Assembly: GCA_017549185.1 (NCBI GenBank)
Contig: JAFYVJ010000077.1
Location: 1-32,542, forward strand
Length of the DNA: 32,542 nucleotides
Direction: 5' to 3'
Source of the DNA: Roseburia sp.
GTDB taxonomy: Bacteria; Bacillota; Clostridia; Lachnospirales; Lachnospiraceae
Positions 21,854 to 30,329 of the stretch are shown here, one piece after another. The notes beneath the pieces are model-generated. The model did not search any database, had not been told where the DNA came from, and saw only the letters and a program-made list of their open reading frames with translations. Numbering within the stretch: the first letter of the stretch is position 1; each line of letters opens with the position of its first letter. The position numbers and the translations under genes are program-made.

Positions 21854-23320
21854 TTACTCTACTACACAGATACGATTACGTCCTTCTTTTTTTGCACGAT
21901 ATAATGCCTCGTCTGCTGCTGCAAACATACTGCCATAATCTCTAAACCCTGCTGTAGACATCGCAACACCTACGCTGGCTTGAATTGCAATCGTAATATT
22001 TCTTTCAGAAGTAGTCTTTGCTATCTCTCTACGTAAAAACTCTGCCTGCAAAAGTAAAGAAGAAACATCCTGCACATCTTTTACAAACACCATAAATTCA
22101 TCCCCGCCTACGCGACCGCACAAAGCATCCCCTTTAAAAAACCGACGAATCACATTCGCAGTATCTGTTAAAATAGCATCTCCTGCCAGATGTCCTAATG
22201 TATCGTTAATCTGCTTAAAATAATCCATATCAATAATTAACAATGCTGCTGCCTGATCCTCATTCTTCTGTGAAAAATATTCATCTACTAAAAATTCAAT
22301 CGTATATTTATTAAACAATCCTGTCATTGGATCAAGTTTACTCTTCTGTTCCATCTTGGCAGAGATATCTCTCTCCCGATGAAGAAACTCTATATAATCA
22401 AAACTATACATCTTTGCTCGCTGTTGCTCTGCTTCGTATTCCGGAATCACCGACAAAAGACTTTGGGATGCCTGCCACTGTTCTTCTTCACTCCCATATG
22501 TTTTTGCATAAAACAACTCGAAATTATGAATATCATACTTTAAATATGCTAACGGAATCATGTCATAATAGCTCTTTATGTAATCCAATAACTCTCGAAC
22601 TTCTTTCTGCATCCCTTTTTCAAATAAAAATGTGCAGATATCAAAATAATATTCCAAAATCCCAAAAAAACCTTCTTCGAGAATTGGCAAACCCAACAAT
22701 CTAGTCAGGCAATTATGAAACTTTGTCTTATCCTGCTTTTCATGAGCTATACGCAATGCCAAATCCAACATCGTCACCACAGATGCCTGTGCACAGGATT
22801 CACCCAATAAGTTTTCTATCTGTTTTAAGATTTCTTCACTTATCCCTAACTGCCCTTTTTTGACATAGCTTAGCCCTTGATAAGCAAGACAGGTTATCTC
22901 CATATCTGCTGCTATTTCCTGTTCTATCTCTTTAAATTCTCTAATTAGCGGCAGTGCTTTTTCCTGATATCCCAATGCTCCCTCAAAATCACCTAAATTG
23001 GCATGAAAAAAAGCAAGACTTAAATAGCAGTTAATAACTTCACCCTTATAGTCACTCGCCTGACTTAACTCAAGCCCCTTTAACAGATTTTCTTTCGAGA
23101 GCATTTCCTGCCCTAAATATCCATATGTTAATCCCAGCAAATAATAACTCTTTGCTTCCGAATATTTTGTTGATGCACTTCTTGGTGCTCTGACACAGCG
23201 TAGTAAAAGTTCTAATGCTTCCTTAAACTCCCCCCGTTTAAAACAGGTTTCACCCGCCGTACATAGCCCATTTGTCATCTCATCAATATTTAAAATCTCA
23301 ATCTGTTCCTGTTGTATCAT
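21854..23320 (-). CDS. Diguanylate cyclase with N-terminal TPR repeats
   Basis: A 488-residue cytosolic protein. Residues about 10-310 are helical TPR-like repeats (KEALELLLRCVRAP, AKSYYLLGLTYGYLG, INCYLSLAFFHANLGDFEGALGYQEKALP). Residues about 325-488 form a GGDEF domain with DPMTGLFNKYTIEF, LLIIDMDYFKQINDTLGHLAGDAIL and the signature GRVGGDEFMVF, so it should make c-di-GMP. The inhibitory RxxD I-site is not present (KGDA at that place), so product inhibition is probably absent. The start ATG overlaps the stop of the upstream small gene (TAATG), which implies coupled translation. A TPR sensor part suggests control by protein or peptide contact (inference). Confidence 0.92.
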   Translation of the reverse strand: MIQQEQIEILNIDEMTNGLCTAGETCFKRGEFKEALELLLRCVRAPRSASTKYSEAKSYYLLGLTYGYLGQEMLSKENLLKGLELSQASDYKGEVINCYLSLAFFHANLGDFEGALGYQEKALPLIREFKEIEQEIAADMEITCLAYQGLSYVKKGQLGISEEILKQIENLLGESCAQASVVTMLDLALRIAHEKQDKTKFHNCLTRLLGLPILEEGFFGILEYYFDICTFLFEKGMQKEVRELLDYIKSYYDMIPLAYLKYDIHNFELFYAKTYGSEEEQWQASQSLLSVIPEYEAEQQRAKMYSFDYIEFLHRERDISAKMEQKSKLDPMTGLFNKYTIEFLVDEYFSQKNEDQAAALLIIDMDYFKQINDTLGHLAGDAILTDTANVIRRFFKGDALCGRVGGDEFMVFVKDVQDVSSLLLQAEFLRREIAKTTSERNITIAIQASVGVAMSTAGFRDYGSMFAAADEALYRAKKEGRNRICVVE

Positions 23321-23571
23321 TATTGCATAAAACCTCGTAACCCGCTGATTTCTTTTGCTTTCTTAGCAATTTCTATCTGATTCATCTGTAAATACTTTTC
23401 TAACATTACAAGTTCATCCTCTTTAAAGCCCTTGCTTTTGATGATTTTACAGTCTGGTATAGAGCCTTCCGCATAAGCATCTCCTGCTTCGAAGGTCACA
23501 GATATTTTCTTTTTCCCTTCTGCTACCACAATACCAGAATAGGTCATTGTCATCTCTTCTCTGCTACTCAT
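23320..23571 (-). CDS. Small uncharacterised protein coupled to the diguanylate cyclase
   Basis: An 83-residue protein starting MSSREEMTMTYSGIVVAEGKK, with no domain I recognise. The first half is beta-rich (KKKISVTFEAGD) and the second half helical (EDELVMLEKYLQMNQIEIAKKAKEISG). The start at 23571 is chosen because GGGGGA lies 5 nt upstream; the longer frame from 23637 has no ribosome binding site. Its stop codon overlaps the ATG of the GGDEF gene, so the two are translated together. It may modulate or receive signals with the cyclase; this is inference from gene order only. Confidence 0.7.
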   Translation of the reverse strand: MSSREEMTMTYSGIVVAEGKKKISVTFEAGDAYAEGSIPDCKIIKSKGFKEDELVMLEKYLQMNQIEIAKKAKEISGLRGFMQ

Positions 23572-23675
23572 ACTAATCCCCCATGCCTTTCCAATGCCTG
23601 CAAATTTAAAACTACAGACACAATATTTGTAATACATCTAAAACTAAGCATTAGTTTCTACAAAAAACCATCATT

Positions 23676-24257
23676 CTATGCACGCCCTGGGCAATAATCT
23701 CCTGCGTTTATATTTACGATATTCTTATATGCTAAAATAGACGCAACTGTCTTCGCATCTTGAATTCTTCCCATATAAATCAGGTCGCACAAATCATCTA
23801 AATCCCATGCTTCTACTACAATATCTTCTGCATCATCTAAATGCTGTTCTGTCTTTACAAGATCTCTCGCCAGATAAACATCTACAAATTCATCACAAAA
23901 AGCTACAGTCGTTTTTAACGAAATTAAAAAACCTATCTTATCACTTTTATAGCCGGTTTCTTCTTCTAATTCACGAGCTGCTGTCACTTTTGTATCTTCT
24001 GTCACACTATCTCTCGCACCTGCCGGAATCTCTAAAGTTTCCCTCTCCAAAGATGGTCTATACTGACGCACCATCAATACCTTTCCATCCTCCCTTACGG
24101 CAACAACTGCGGCTGCACCTTTTCTATGAGATACAAAATCCCATTCTTCCGTCTTACCGTTCGGCAATTCCATCGTATCTTTATAAATATCTAAAATAGT
24201 TCCACTATGTACTAATTCACGATTTATTCTCGTAATCTGTTCTCCCATTTTACTCAT
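23676..24257 (-). CDS. NUDIX hydrolase, ADP-ribose pyrophosphatase-like
   Basis: A 193-residue hydrolase probably cleaving ADP-ribose or a similar nucleotide diphosphate sugar. The Nudix box is GARDSVTEDTKVTAAREL followed by EEETGY; the catalytic REL-x-EE part is intact, but six residues instead of five separate the first Gly from Glu. The N-terminal MELPNGKTEEWDFVSHRKGAAAVV is typical of ADPR pyrophosphatases (NudF type). The start ATG is preceded closely by GAGGGAG. The gene lies downstream of the GH3 gene, separated by a repeat with a 13-bp stem, and upstream of the small protein and cyclase. Confidence 0.9.
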   Translation of the reverse strand: MSKMGEQITRINRELVHSGTILDIYKDTMELPNGKTEEWDFVSHRKGAAAVVAVREDGKVLMVRQYRPSLERETLEIPAGARDSVTEDTKVTAARELEEETGYKSDKIGFLISLKTTVAFCDEFVDVYLARDLVKTEQHLDDAEDIVVEAWDLDDLCDLIYMGRIQDAKTVASILAYKNIVNINAGDYCPGRA

Positions 24258-24281
24258 TTCTCCCTCTCTTGTTAACCTTTA

Positions 24282-24399
24282 GCACAGCTTTTGTTCCGCG
24301 TGCGTAGCTGTGCATCGTTTGCACATAGTGCTTTTATTCTATAGAAAAGTCATAGGCTTTCCCAAATTAACGCATCAAGGTCTTTCCTATAGAATAAAA
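24282..24399. repeat. 80-nt dispersed repeat, copy 2, with terminator-like stem
   Basis: The left part (24282-24362) matches 6081-6161. Here TTTTATTCTATAG (24332-24344) pairs perfectly with CTATAGAATAAAA (24387-24399), and the left part also has a GCACAGC/GCTGTGC stem. It fills the gap between the GH3 stop and the NUDIX start and may end the GH3 transcript. Confidence 0.75.
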
Positions 24400-24411
24400 A
24401 TTGCCTCGGCT

Positions 24412-26880
24412 CTAAAGATTAACATATTCTTTCTGTAAGGCACTATCCATAATCGCCTGCACCACTCTTTCACAACTGCGACGTACATCAGCTTCTGTAA
24501 TCAATCCACGTTTAATTCCATCTAGGATTTCTTTCTTATCTGCTTTACCACCAGGCATAATCAAATCATTACCTGCAGACATCGCAATCGCATTATTAGC
24601 ACAACCCTTACTTGTAGAAAACCAGTCTGTCATAACGACTCCATTAAAGCCCCACTCCTGACGTAAAACCTTCGTACACAAATCGTAGCTATTTGCTGTG
24701 TAAACACCATTTATTTTATTGTAAGAAGTCATAACACTCTTTGCATTAGCTTCTCTAACCGCTTTTTCAAATCCTCTCAGATAAATTTCTCGAAGTGCTC
24801 TTTCACTTACATTACTTGAAACCTTTTTTCGATTATCTTCCTGATTGTTACAAGCAAAATGTTTGAGTGTTACATAATAACCATCCTTACGCTGAACTCC
24901 CATTGTAACCGCAGTCGCACAAACTCCAGTTAACAGTGGATCCTCTGAATAATATTCGAAGTTACGTCCACACAATGGATTCCTATGAATATTCAATGCT
25001 GGTGCCAGCCAAAAAGTACATCCATATTCTTCCATTTCTTCCTGAATTGCCACACCTACATTATATAACATCTGGGCATTCCATGTCTGAGCTAATGCTG
25101 CGGAAACCGGAAATGCGGTTGTAAACTGATATAATACCGTTGATTTATTCGGATCTGCCATCACAATTTTCTTTATGAATTTCGGCATCATCTCATAAAT
25201 AGATAATGGTGGATCAATCATTTTGGTTTTCTTGCCGTCAATCAATGCCGTACGTTTCTGAATACGGATTCCGGCCGGACCATCACAAAGTGTCACGTTA
25301 ACCAATCCCTTATCCCAAAACTTAGATGTCGTATTTCCTACAGAACCCGGCATATTAAATTTATTATCCGAGCTATACATACCAACACCAACTACAATAT
25401 CTACCATATCTTCCAAAGACAATTCATCCACGAAATACTGTGCCTCAGTATATGCTAAGCATGTTGGCGTATCATATGGATATACAATCATTCCAAAGCA
25501 GTCTTTCTCTATCACAATTCGAGGCACTGCCTTTAAAACGGCTGCTTTTGTCGTTTTTGGTGCTTTTAATTCTTCAAATGTTTTCTGAACCTTACAAATA
25601 TTCTGATGCTTAGAAACTACTACTTCCTCTTCAATCTCAAGAATTGCACATGGAGTAGTATTTCTAGAAGAATTACCAAGTCGTACAATGTAATCTCCTT
25701 CTTCTAGTACAAAACTTGCATCTTCTTCTCTATAGCTTGCCCTCTCACACATATCAAAGGCTACTTTTACTTTTGTTGATTCACCCGGTGCTAAAACTTT
25801 CGTTTTGGCAAATCCCGCAAGACTTTGGTATTCTTTATCCAATTCTACCGCTGGTGCACTAATATATACCTCTGCCACTTCTTTTCCTGCATAAAGTGCG
25901 CCAATATTTTTCACTTCCACATCAACAAAAACCATCGTTCCATCTACGGATATTTTATCTGCTTTCATTTCAAATTCCGTATAACTTAAACCATAACCAA
26001 AAGGATACCTTGGTTCTACGTTAAATGTATCAAAATAACGATATCCCACATAGATACCTTCTTTATAATACTCATCTTTCAAATTGCCGTTCAGATAACT
26101 AAATTCATCCGAAAAAGGAATATCCGAATATTTCATCGCCCAGGTCGATGCCAGTTTTCCAGATGGAGACACCTTGCCCGATAAAATATCTGCAACTGCC
26201 ATTCCTCCGGCTGTTCCCAGCTGGCAGATAAATAATACTGCATTAATTCCTTCCATCTTATCCAGAAACGACACGTCTAACTGTGCCCCTGCATTGATTA
26301 ATAGAATAAATTTCTTATAATGTTTTGCACAAAATGCAATATTCGCCTCTTCTTTATCCGTAACAAACATATCACCTTTTTTCGCTCTACGATCAATGCC
26401 CTCTCCGGCCTGACGACTGAGCACATAGATACAAGTATCTGTGTCACTTTCCTTCACGTCTTCCTCTGAAATAAGTCTTCCCTCAATTCCCGGGAAATTC
26501 TCTAATGCTGCCATAGCTGACATTTTACCGGTAATAATGTTTTTTAATTTATTCTTATGATAATGCTTTTCTTCCTTTTCATACTCTGCATCAAACTCAT
26601 TCAGCCATTTTTCCGATGTAATTGTAAATCCGGCATCTATCATGCCTTCATAAACAGTAACACTATGCCGTTCATTTACTTCACCGGAACCGCCGCCGCC
26701 TTTTACCGTTCTCTTTGCTCCGGCACCATACAAAGCCACTTTTCCCAACTTTATTGGAAGTGTACCATCATTTTCCAACAATACGATACTTTCACATGCA
26801 GCTTCGTATGCCACCTGAAGATTATGTTTTTCACGTTCATTTGGTTCGGATTCAAATCTCGCTTTTGTTAATACTGTCAT
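24412..26880 (-). CDS. Glycoside hydrolase family 3 beta-glucosidase, domain-permuted
   Basis: An 822-residue cytosolic enzyme (no signal peptide). The domain order is reversed compared with most GH3 enzymes: the C-type alpha/beta domain comes first (about 20-260; ESIVLLENDGTLPIK, RQAGEGIDR, AGGMAVADILSG), then a fibronectin-like domain (about 290-420), then the (beta/alpha)8 catalytic domain (about 490-822). The nucleophile is Asp752 in VVMTDWFS; other marks are GRNFEYYSEDP and TLKHFACNNQE. Ruminococcus albus and Butyrivibrio glucosidases are known for this order. It likely splits cellodextrins or other beta-glucosides taken up by the cell. The upstream region holds a half REP palindrome, and an aldose-epimerase-like gene precedes it by 40 nt on the same strand. 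Confidence 0.93.
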   Translation of the reverse strand: MTVLTKARFESEPNEREKHNLQVAYEAACESIVLLENDGTLPIKLGKVALYGAGAKRTVKGGGGSGEVNERHSVTVYEGMIDAGFTITSEKWLNEFDAEYEKEEKHYHKNKLKNIITGKMSAMAALENFPGIEGRLISEEDVKESDTDTCIYVLSRQAGEGIDRRAKKGDMFVTDKEEANIAFCAKHYKKFILLINAGAQLDVSFLDKMEGINAVLFICQLGTAGGMAVADILSGKVSPSGKLASTWAMKYSDIPFSDEFSYLNGNLKDEYYKEGIYVGYRYFDTFNVEPRYPFGYGLSYTEFEMKADKISVDGTMVFVDVEVKNIGALYAGKEVAEVYISAPAVELDKEYQSLAGFAKTKVLAPGESTKVKVAFDMCERASYREEDASFVLEEGDYIVRLGNSSRNTTPCAILEIEEEVVVSKHQNICKVQKTFEELKAPKTTKAAVLKAVPRIVIEKDCFGMIVYPYDTPTCLAYTEAQYFVDELSLEDMVDIVVGVGMYSSDNKFNMPGSVGNTTSKFWDKGLVNVTLCDGPAGIRIQKRTALIDGKKTKMIDPPLSIYEMMPKFIKKIVMADPNKSTVLYQFTTAFPVSAALAQTWNAQMLYNVGVAIQEEMEEYGCTFWLAPALNIHRNPLCGRNFEYYSEDPLLTGVCATAVTMGVQRKDGYYVTLKHFACNNQEDNRKKVSSNVSERALREIYLRGFEKAVREANAKSVMTSYNKINGVYTANSYDLCTKVLRQEWGFNGVVMTDWFSTSKGCANNAIAMSAGNDLIMPGGKADKKEILDGIKRGLITEADVRRSCERVVQAIMDSALQKEYVNL

Positions 26881-26892
26881 ATTCCAACCCTC

Positions 26893-26917
26893 TAGTCATA
26901 GGGTGCTCATCCGAACA
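26893..26917. repeat. REP-like palindrome, left half only
   Basis: TAGTCATAGGG and CTCATCCG match the left arms of the intact copy at 20592-20637, but the right arms are missing. It is squeezed between the epimerase stop and the GH3 start. Confidence 0.75.
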
Positions 26918-26920
26918 CAC

Positions 26921-27808
26921 CTATTTATCAATTCGAATGTCATAACCGCTCTCAAATATCTGTCCCGGAGCAAGCTGTTGTGCCCACTCACGCTCTTCTA
27001 AACTTCCTTCAAAACCTTCCGCATCGCCTCTTCCACACCATGGTTCAATGCAGACAAATGGTGCCTTTTTTTTCTCCGGAGTCCAAACTGCCACTAATGG
27101 TGTGTTAAAAGAAAGTGTTACATAAGGTCTTCCGTCTGGTCTTACGAGTGCAGCTTCCTTTACCTGATAATTTTCAAATATGTAGGTGCCTCTGTCCTCC
27201 CCTATATCAAAAAATTCTTCTACCATCTGAACTTTTCCGCCCGGAATGGATAATGTCTGTTTTTCAAATACAGGCTGCCCTGTTATTAAGCTCGCCGGAT
27301 AAAATTCTGCTTCCTCTACATCTAACTGCAGGAAGTAATCACTCTGCTTCGTTCCTTCATCTAATGGGCACATAAATGCCGGATGTGCACCAATCGAAAA
27401 ATGTAATGTTTCCTCTGCCGGATTAATTACTTTCCATAATACTTTTAATGTATTCTCCACCAGCTTATATCCTACTTCCAGTCTGAACTCAAATGGATAT
27501 TTCTGCTTTGTCTCTTCTGTAGCTTCTAATACAAACCATATTTCATCTTCACTCTGCGATAAAAATGTAAATTCCATATCTCTGGCAAATCCGTGCTGGC
27601 TCATACTATATTCCTGACCCTTAAAACGGTATTTTCCATTACTTAATTTCCCCACAAACGGAAATAAGATCGGTGCATGTCTTCCCCAGAATGCACTATC
27701 ACCACACCATACATATTCCTTTCCATCTGTATCCTGCAACGAAATCAATTCTGCTCCAAAACTTTCAAATGTAGCCTTTAAATAAGAATTCTTTAATGTG
27801 TACTGCAT
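26921..27808 (-). CDS. Aldose 1-epimerase family protein (LacX-like)
   Basis: A 295-residue galactose-mutarotase-like beta-sandwich protein. It begins LKNSYLKATFESFGAELISL, followed by PILFPFVGKLSNG, SQHGFARD and SIGAHPAFMCPL, which carry the His residues typical of the LacX/YeaD-like branch. It probably interconverts alpha and beta anomers of a sugar or sugar phosphate. AAGGAG lies 7 nt before the ATG. The gene is just upstream of the GH3 glucosidase on the same strand with 40 nt between, so they likely form an operon for disaccharide use. Confidence 0.88.
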   Translation of the reverse strand: MQYTLKNSYLKATFESFGAELISLQDTDGKEYVWCGDSAFWGRHAPILFPFVGKLSNGKYRFKGQEYSMSQHGFARDMEFTFLSQSEDEIWFVLEATEETKQKYPFEFRLEVGYKLVENTLKVLWKVINPAEETLHFSIGAHPAFMCPLDEGTKQSDYFLQLDVEEAEFYPASLITGQPVFEKQTLSIPGGKVQMVEEFFDIGEDRGTYIFENYQVKEAALVRPDGRPYVTLSFNTPLVAVWTPEKKKAPFVCIEPWCGRGDAEGFEGSLEEREWAQQLAPGQIFESGYDIRIDK

Positions 27809-27834
27809 ATTTTTCTCCTTTTCTCTGTCATTCT

Positions 27835-28968
27835 TTATCGTAATTCATAAACATTTCCCTGCTCGTCAACCACCCTGCCGGTTGAAATTTCATTCATGTA
27901 TTGAAACAGCTCCTCTGCTTCTTCCCCGTTAAATAATTGTGTTTTTCCGCCTTTTGCATATGCCGGAATCAAACGATAGGAAACCTCTCCATCCGGATAA
28001 ATCTCCACTTTCACCAACGCAGTTTTTGCAATCTCTTGAGAAAACACATAATTTCCAAGACTGTAAAATACAGGCTTTCCATCTATAAATTCAATGCCCT
28101 GCAATACATGCGGATGTGCTCCAATTACCAAATCTGCTCCTGCTGCAAAACAATTCTTTGCAATATCCGTCTGATACTCCTGTGGATAAGCTTCTCTCTC
28201 AATTCCCCAGTGCACATATACTGCAAGGAAGTCACATTCCTCTTTGGCTTCTCTAATACATTCAAGCAGTCTGGTATCGTCATAGGTTGCAAACAATCCC
28301 GGCTGCCTGTATTCCACATTCCACTCACTTACCGGAATCACTCTCGTAGCCGCCAAAAAGCCGATTTTTTGTCCATTTGCTTCGATTACCTGTAATTGCT
28401 CAGCCCGCTCTTTGGTATCTCCGGCACCAGCATATAAAATCCCTGCTTCATCTAATGTCACAAATGTATCCTCTAACGCCTCTGTACCAAAATCCAGTGA
28501 ATGATTGTTAGCCAAACTTACAATATCCACACCCATATCCAATAAAATCTGCACATATTTCGGGTCAGTCTGAAAGGTGAACTGCTTATCCTCCATAGGT
28601 ATTCCCCTGTTACTAAACTGAAACTCGTTATTCACCATACAGATATCTGCATTCTGCATCTCTGTCAAAAGTTCCTCTGAGACAATACGACCAACTCCCT
28701 CTGCATCATAATACTGCTCCATTGCTGCTGCAATCAATATATCCCCTGCAAAAACAATGGTTGTTATTTCTCCTGACTCCTGCTCCACTTCTGTTTCAAT
28801 AATATTTTCCGTACTCTCTATCTGCTCTGTCTCCATTTCACTCTGTTGTTCCACCTCATCAGATGCTGTCGTCTTTAATAGTTTTCCATTAAAGATCAAT
28901 AACACCAGTACCCCCATGCTAATCACCAAAGATATTAGGTACAGAGTTATTCTTACCTTTTTTGACAT
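27835..28968 (-). CDS. CapA family protein (poly-gamma-glutamate synthesis-like), membrane-anchored
   Basis: A 377-residue protein. An N-terminal membrane helix (about 6-27) is followed by an acidic, Glu/Thr-rich linker (about 33-65) and a CapA domain of the metallophosphatase-like fold (about 68-340). Signatures: IVFAGDILIAAAM, VNNEFQFS, SLANNHSLDFG, VYVHWGIE, VIGAHPHVLQGIE and YSLGNYVFS. The domain should face outside. CapA proteins act in capsule poly-gamma-glutamate formation in Bacillus, but lone homologues like this one, with no capB or capC, are of unknown role in Clostridia. Start ATG has GGGG about 10 nt upstream. It follows the PP2C-like gene on the same strand by 134 nt. Confidence 0.88.
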   Translation of the reverse strand: MSKKVRITLYLISLVISMGVLVLLIFNGKLLKTTASDEVEQQSEMETEQIESTENIIETEVEQESGEITTIVFAGDILIAAAMEQYYDAEGVGRIVSEELLTEMQNADICMVNNEFQFSNRGIPMEDKQFTFQTDPKYVQILLDMGVDIVSLANNHSLDFGTEALEDTFVTLDEAGILYAGAGDTKERAEQLQVIEANGQKIGFLAATRVIPVSEWNVEYRQPGLFATYDDTRLLECIREAKEECDFLAVYVHWGIEREAYPQEYQTDIAKNCFAAGADLVIGAHPHVLQGIEFIDGKPVFYSLGNYVFSQEIAKTALVKVEIYPDGEVSYRLIPAYAKGGKTQLFNGEEAEELFQYMNEISTGRVVDEQGNVYELR

Positions 28969-29102
28969 TTACTTCATACCCCTTTTATAAAACCATGTAA
29001 CTATACAGAGCACCATTCGGAAAATCGCCTTGGCTCTGAATCGTTACAAATCCTATAGATATTAAAATTCTATCATATCAAGTACTTTTTTACTAGATGC
29101 AT

Positions 29103-29921
29103 TTATTGGTCAGACACCACAATTCTGCAAAATGCTCGGTCATCAAAACTGACATTTCCTTTTTTTATTCCCTTTGTAGACTGATGCTGTCGGAAACATA
29201 ACGGATCTTCCTTTATGAGCTTTTCTAGTTTAGATTCGCATTCTTCCAGATTCTTTCCCAACTGAGGATATCCGTCACTTGCCAAAATCACTTCATCTCC
29301 CTCTTTTACTTTATAAATCTGCACCATGTCAGGTTCAATTCCCATTCCATTTAATATCGGATAACCATATTCCGATTTTTTATTCTCGTAAGCAAATTGT
29401 TTTAATAAATTTTCCTGTATCATAGACCTGCCACAGTCATTTATGAGAAGTTCTTCTATGGTAGCACCTTTTTCTAATACCTCTTCTAAATATCCCGCAC
29501 GCAGTTTTGCATTGACTTCATCGATTTTTTTCGAATGTGTGTATATCATATCATTGATACTGCACTGACAATCTCCATAATTCCAAATTTCTTTGTAATA
29601 ATCATTGTAAATGATAACCGATGCTCTTAAATATTCTTCCTGATCTAATGGCGTTTCACATACTAATACTGCTTCACACAAAACATTATCCAGATTATTC
29701 AATAATTCTAACGGAGACTGCTTTTCTACATCTTTCTGTTTTAAATAATTCATGAGAAGTTCTTTTGCATAATAACCGCTTTTATGGCCATCCCACAAAC
29801 GATGTCCTTTGGCTGTTACACCATCTATTACCGCCACTAAATGTTCACCGATATAGATACCATCCTCACATGTTTTTTTATTATTCTCTTTTCCACACAA
29901 AAAACTTTCTATTATCTGCAT
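29103..29921 (-). CDS. PP2C-family serine/threonine phosphatase-like protein
   Basis: A 272-residue single-domain protein. The metal-binding pattern of PPM/PP2C phosphatases is visible: CEDGIYIGEHLVAVIDGVT near 19-37 (Glu-Asp and Asp-Gly), RASVIIYN and WNYGDCQCSIND near 118-138 (Gly-Asp), DEVILASDGYPQL near 211 (Ser-Asp-Gly) and SFDDRAFCRI at the end (Asp-Asp). There is no kinase or sensor domain. GGAAGG precedes the ATG. Substrate unknown; it is not linked to a PrkC-type kinase gene here. The arrangement is somewhat divergent from stand-alone PrpC/Stp enzymes. Confidence 0.82.
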   Translation of the reverse strand: MQIIESFLCGKENNKKTCEDGIYIGEHLVAVIDGVTAKGHRLWDGHKSGYYAKELLMNYLKQKDVEKQSPLELLNNLDNVLCEAVLVCETPLDQEEYLRASVIIYNDYYKEIWNYGDCQCSINDMIYTHSKKIDEVNAKLRAGYLEEVLEKGATIEELLINDCGRSMIQENLLKQFAYENKKSEYGYPILNGMGIEPDMVQIYKVKEGDEVILASDGYPQLGKNLEECESKLEKLIKEDPLCFRQHQSTKGIKKGNVSFDDRAFCRIVVSDQ

Positions 29922-29935
29922 ATTGCATCCTTCCA

Positions 29936-30100
29936 GTTACTATTCACTCGCACGCCATTCACAAAGGCGATTTCATCGCTTTCCCGCTGCTTTGCAGCTA
30001 ACTTTGCTCATAAAACGACGTTCCCTTCGTCACTTCAAATGCAAAAATCATTATGCAAGCATATGATTCTTTGCATTTTGACTGACGTGTGAACTGTAAC
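29936..30100. repeat. Three-stem dispersed element B
   Basis: Same plan as element A at 14021-14175. The outer repeat is GTTACTATTCAC (29936-29947) with GTGAACTGTAAC (30089-30100); the first hairpin is AAGGCGAT-TTC-ATCGCTTT (29964-29982). A shared linker around CGCTGCTTTG and GCTCAT follows, then a long hairpin (30028-30087) with apex ATGCAAGCAT. The long-hairpin arms differ in sequence from A but keep the pairing. It lies directly upstream of the PP2C-like gene. The gap 29922-30329 otherwise holds the two small palindromes listed below and no gene. Confidence 0.7.
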
Positions 30101-30191
30101 ACAAACAGTAGATCCTCTACAATTATACTACTTTTCTATCGATAGATGCATCCAATATATGATATAATATTTCGTAACTATAAATCCAATG

Positions 30192-30226
30192 CGTTACTGT
30201 TCACTCGTACCTCGTAAACAGTAACG
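30192..30226. repeat. Mini copy of the GTTAC element (outer stem only)
   Basis: CGTTACTGTT (30192-30201) pairs perfectly with AACAGTAACG (30217-30226) around a 15-nt loop beginning CACTCGTAC, similar to the left end of element B. It looks like an internally deleted relative of elements A and B. Confidence 0.55.
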
Positions 30227-30257
30227 TATGACTCACATATTTATAATAAGCCCATTC

Positions 30258-30287
30258 GTCATAGTGTACGGATAAGCACTCTGTGAC
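30258..30287. repeat. Decayed REP-like palindrome
   Basis: GTCATAGTG (30258-30266) and CACTCTGTGAC (30277-30287) pair imperfectly around CGGATAAG. Related to the TAGTCATAGGG family. Located in the leader of the methyltransferase gene. Confidence 0.45.
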
Positions 30288-30329
30288 CAGGCATCGTTGG
30301 ATTTTATTTACAAATCAAGGAGATTCATT

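Noticed and set aside
23807-24199. 130-codon plus-strand frame
   Set aside because: Antisense to the NUDIX gene, with Leu/His-rich low-complexity translation.
28969-29102. Terminator between the PP2C-like and CapA-like genes
   Set aside because: CAGAGC and GCTCTG near 29008-29036 can pair, but the loop is long and no T run follows, so it is not supported.
30297-30329. TTG start for the methyltransferase
   Set aside because: It would read through the AAGGAG ribosome binding site that serves the ATG at 30330.
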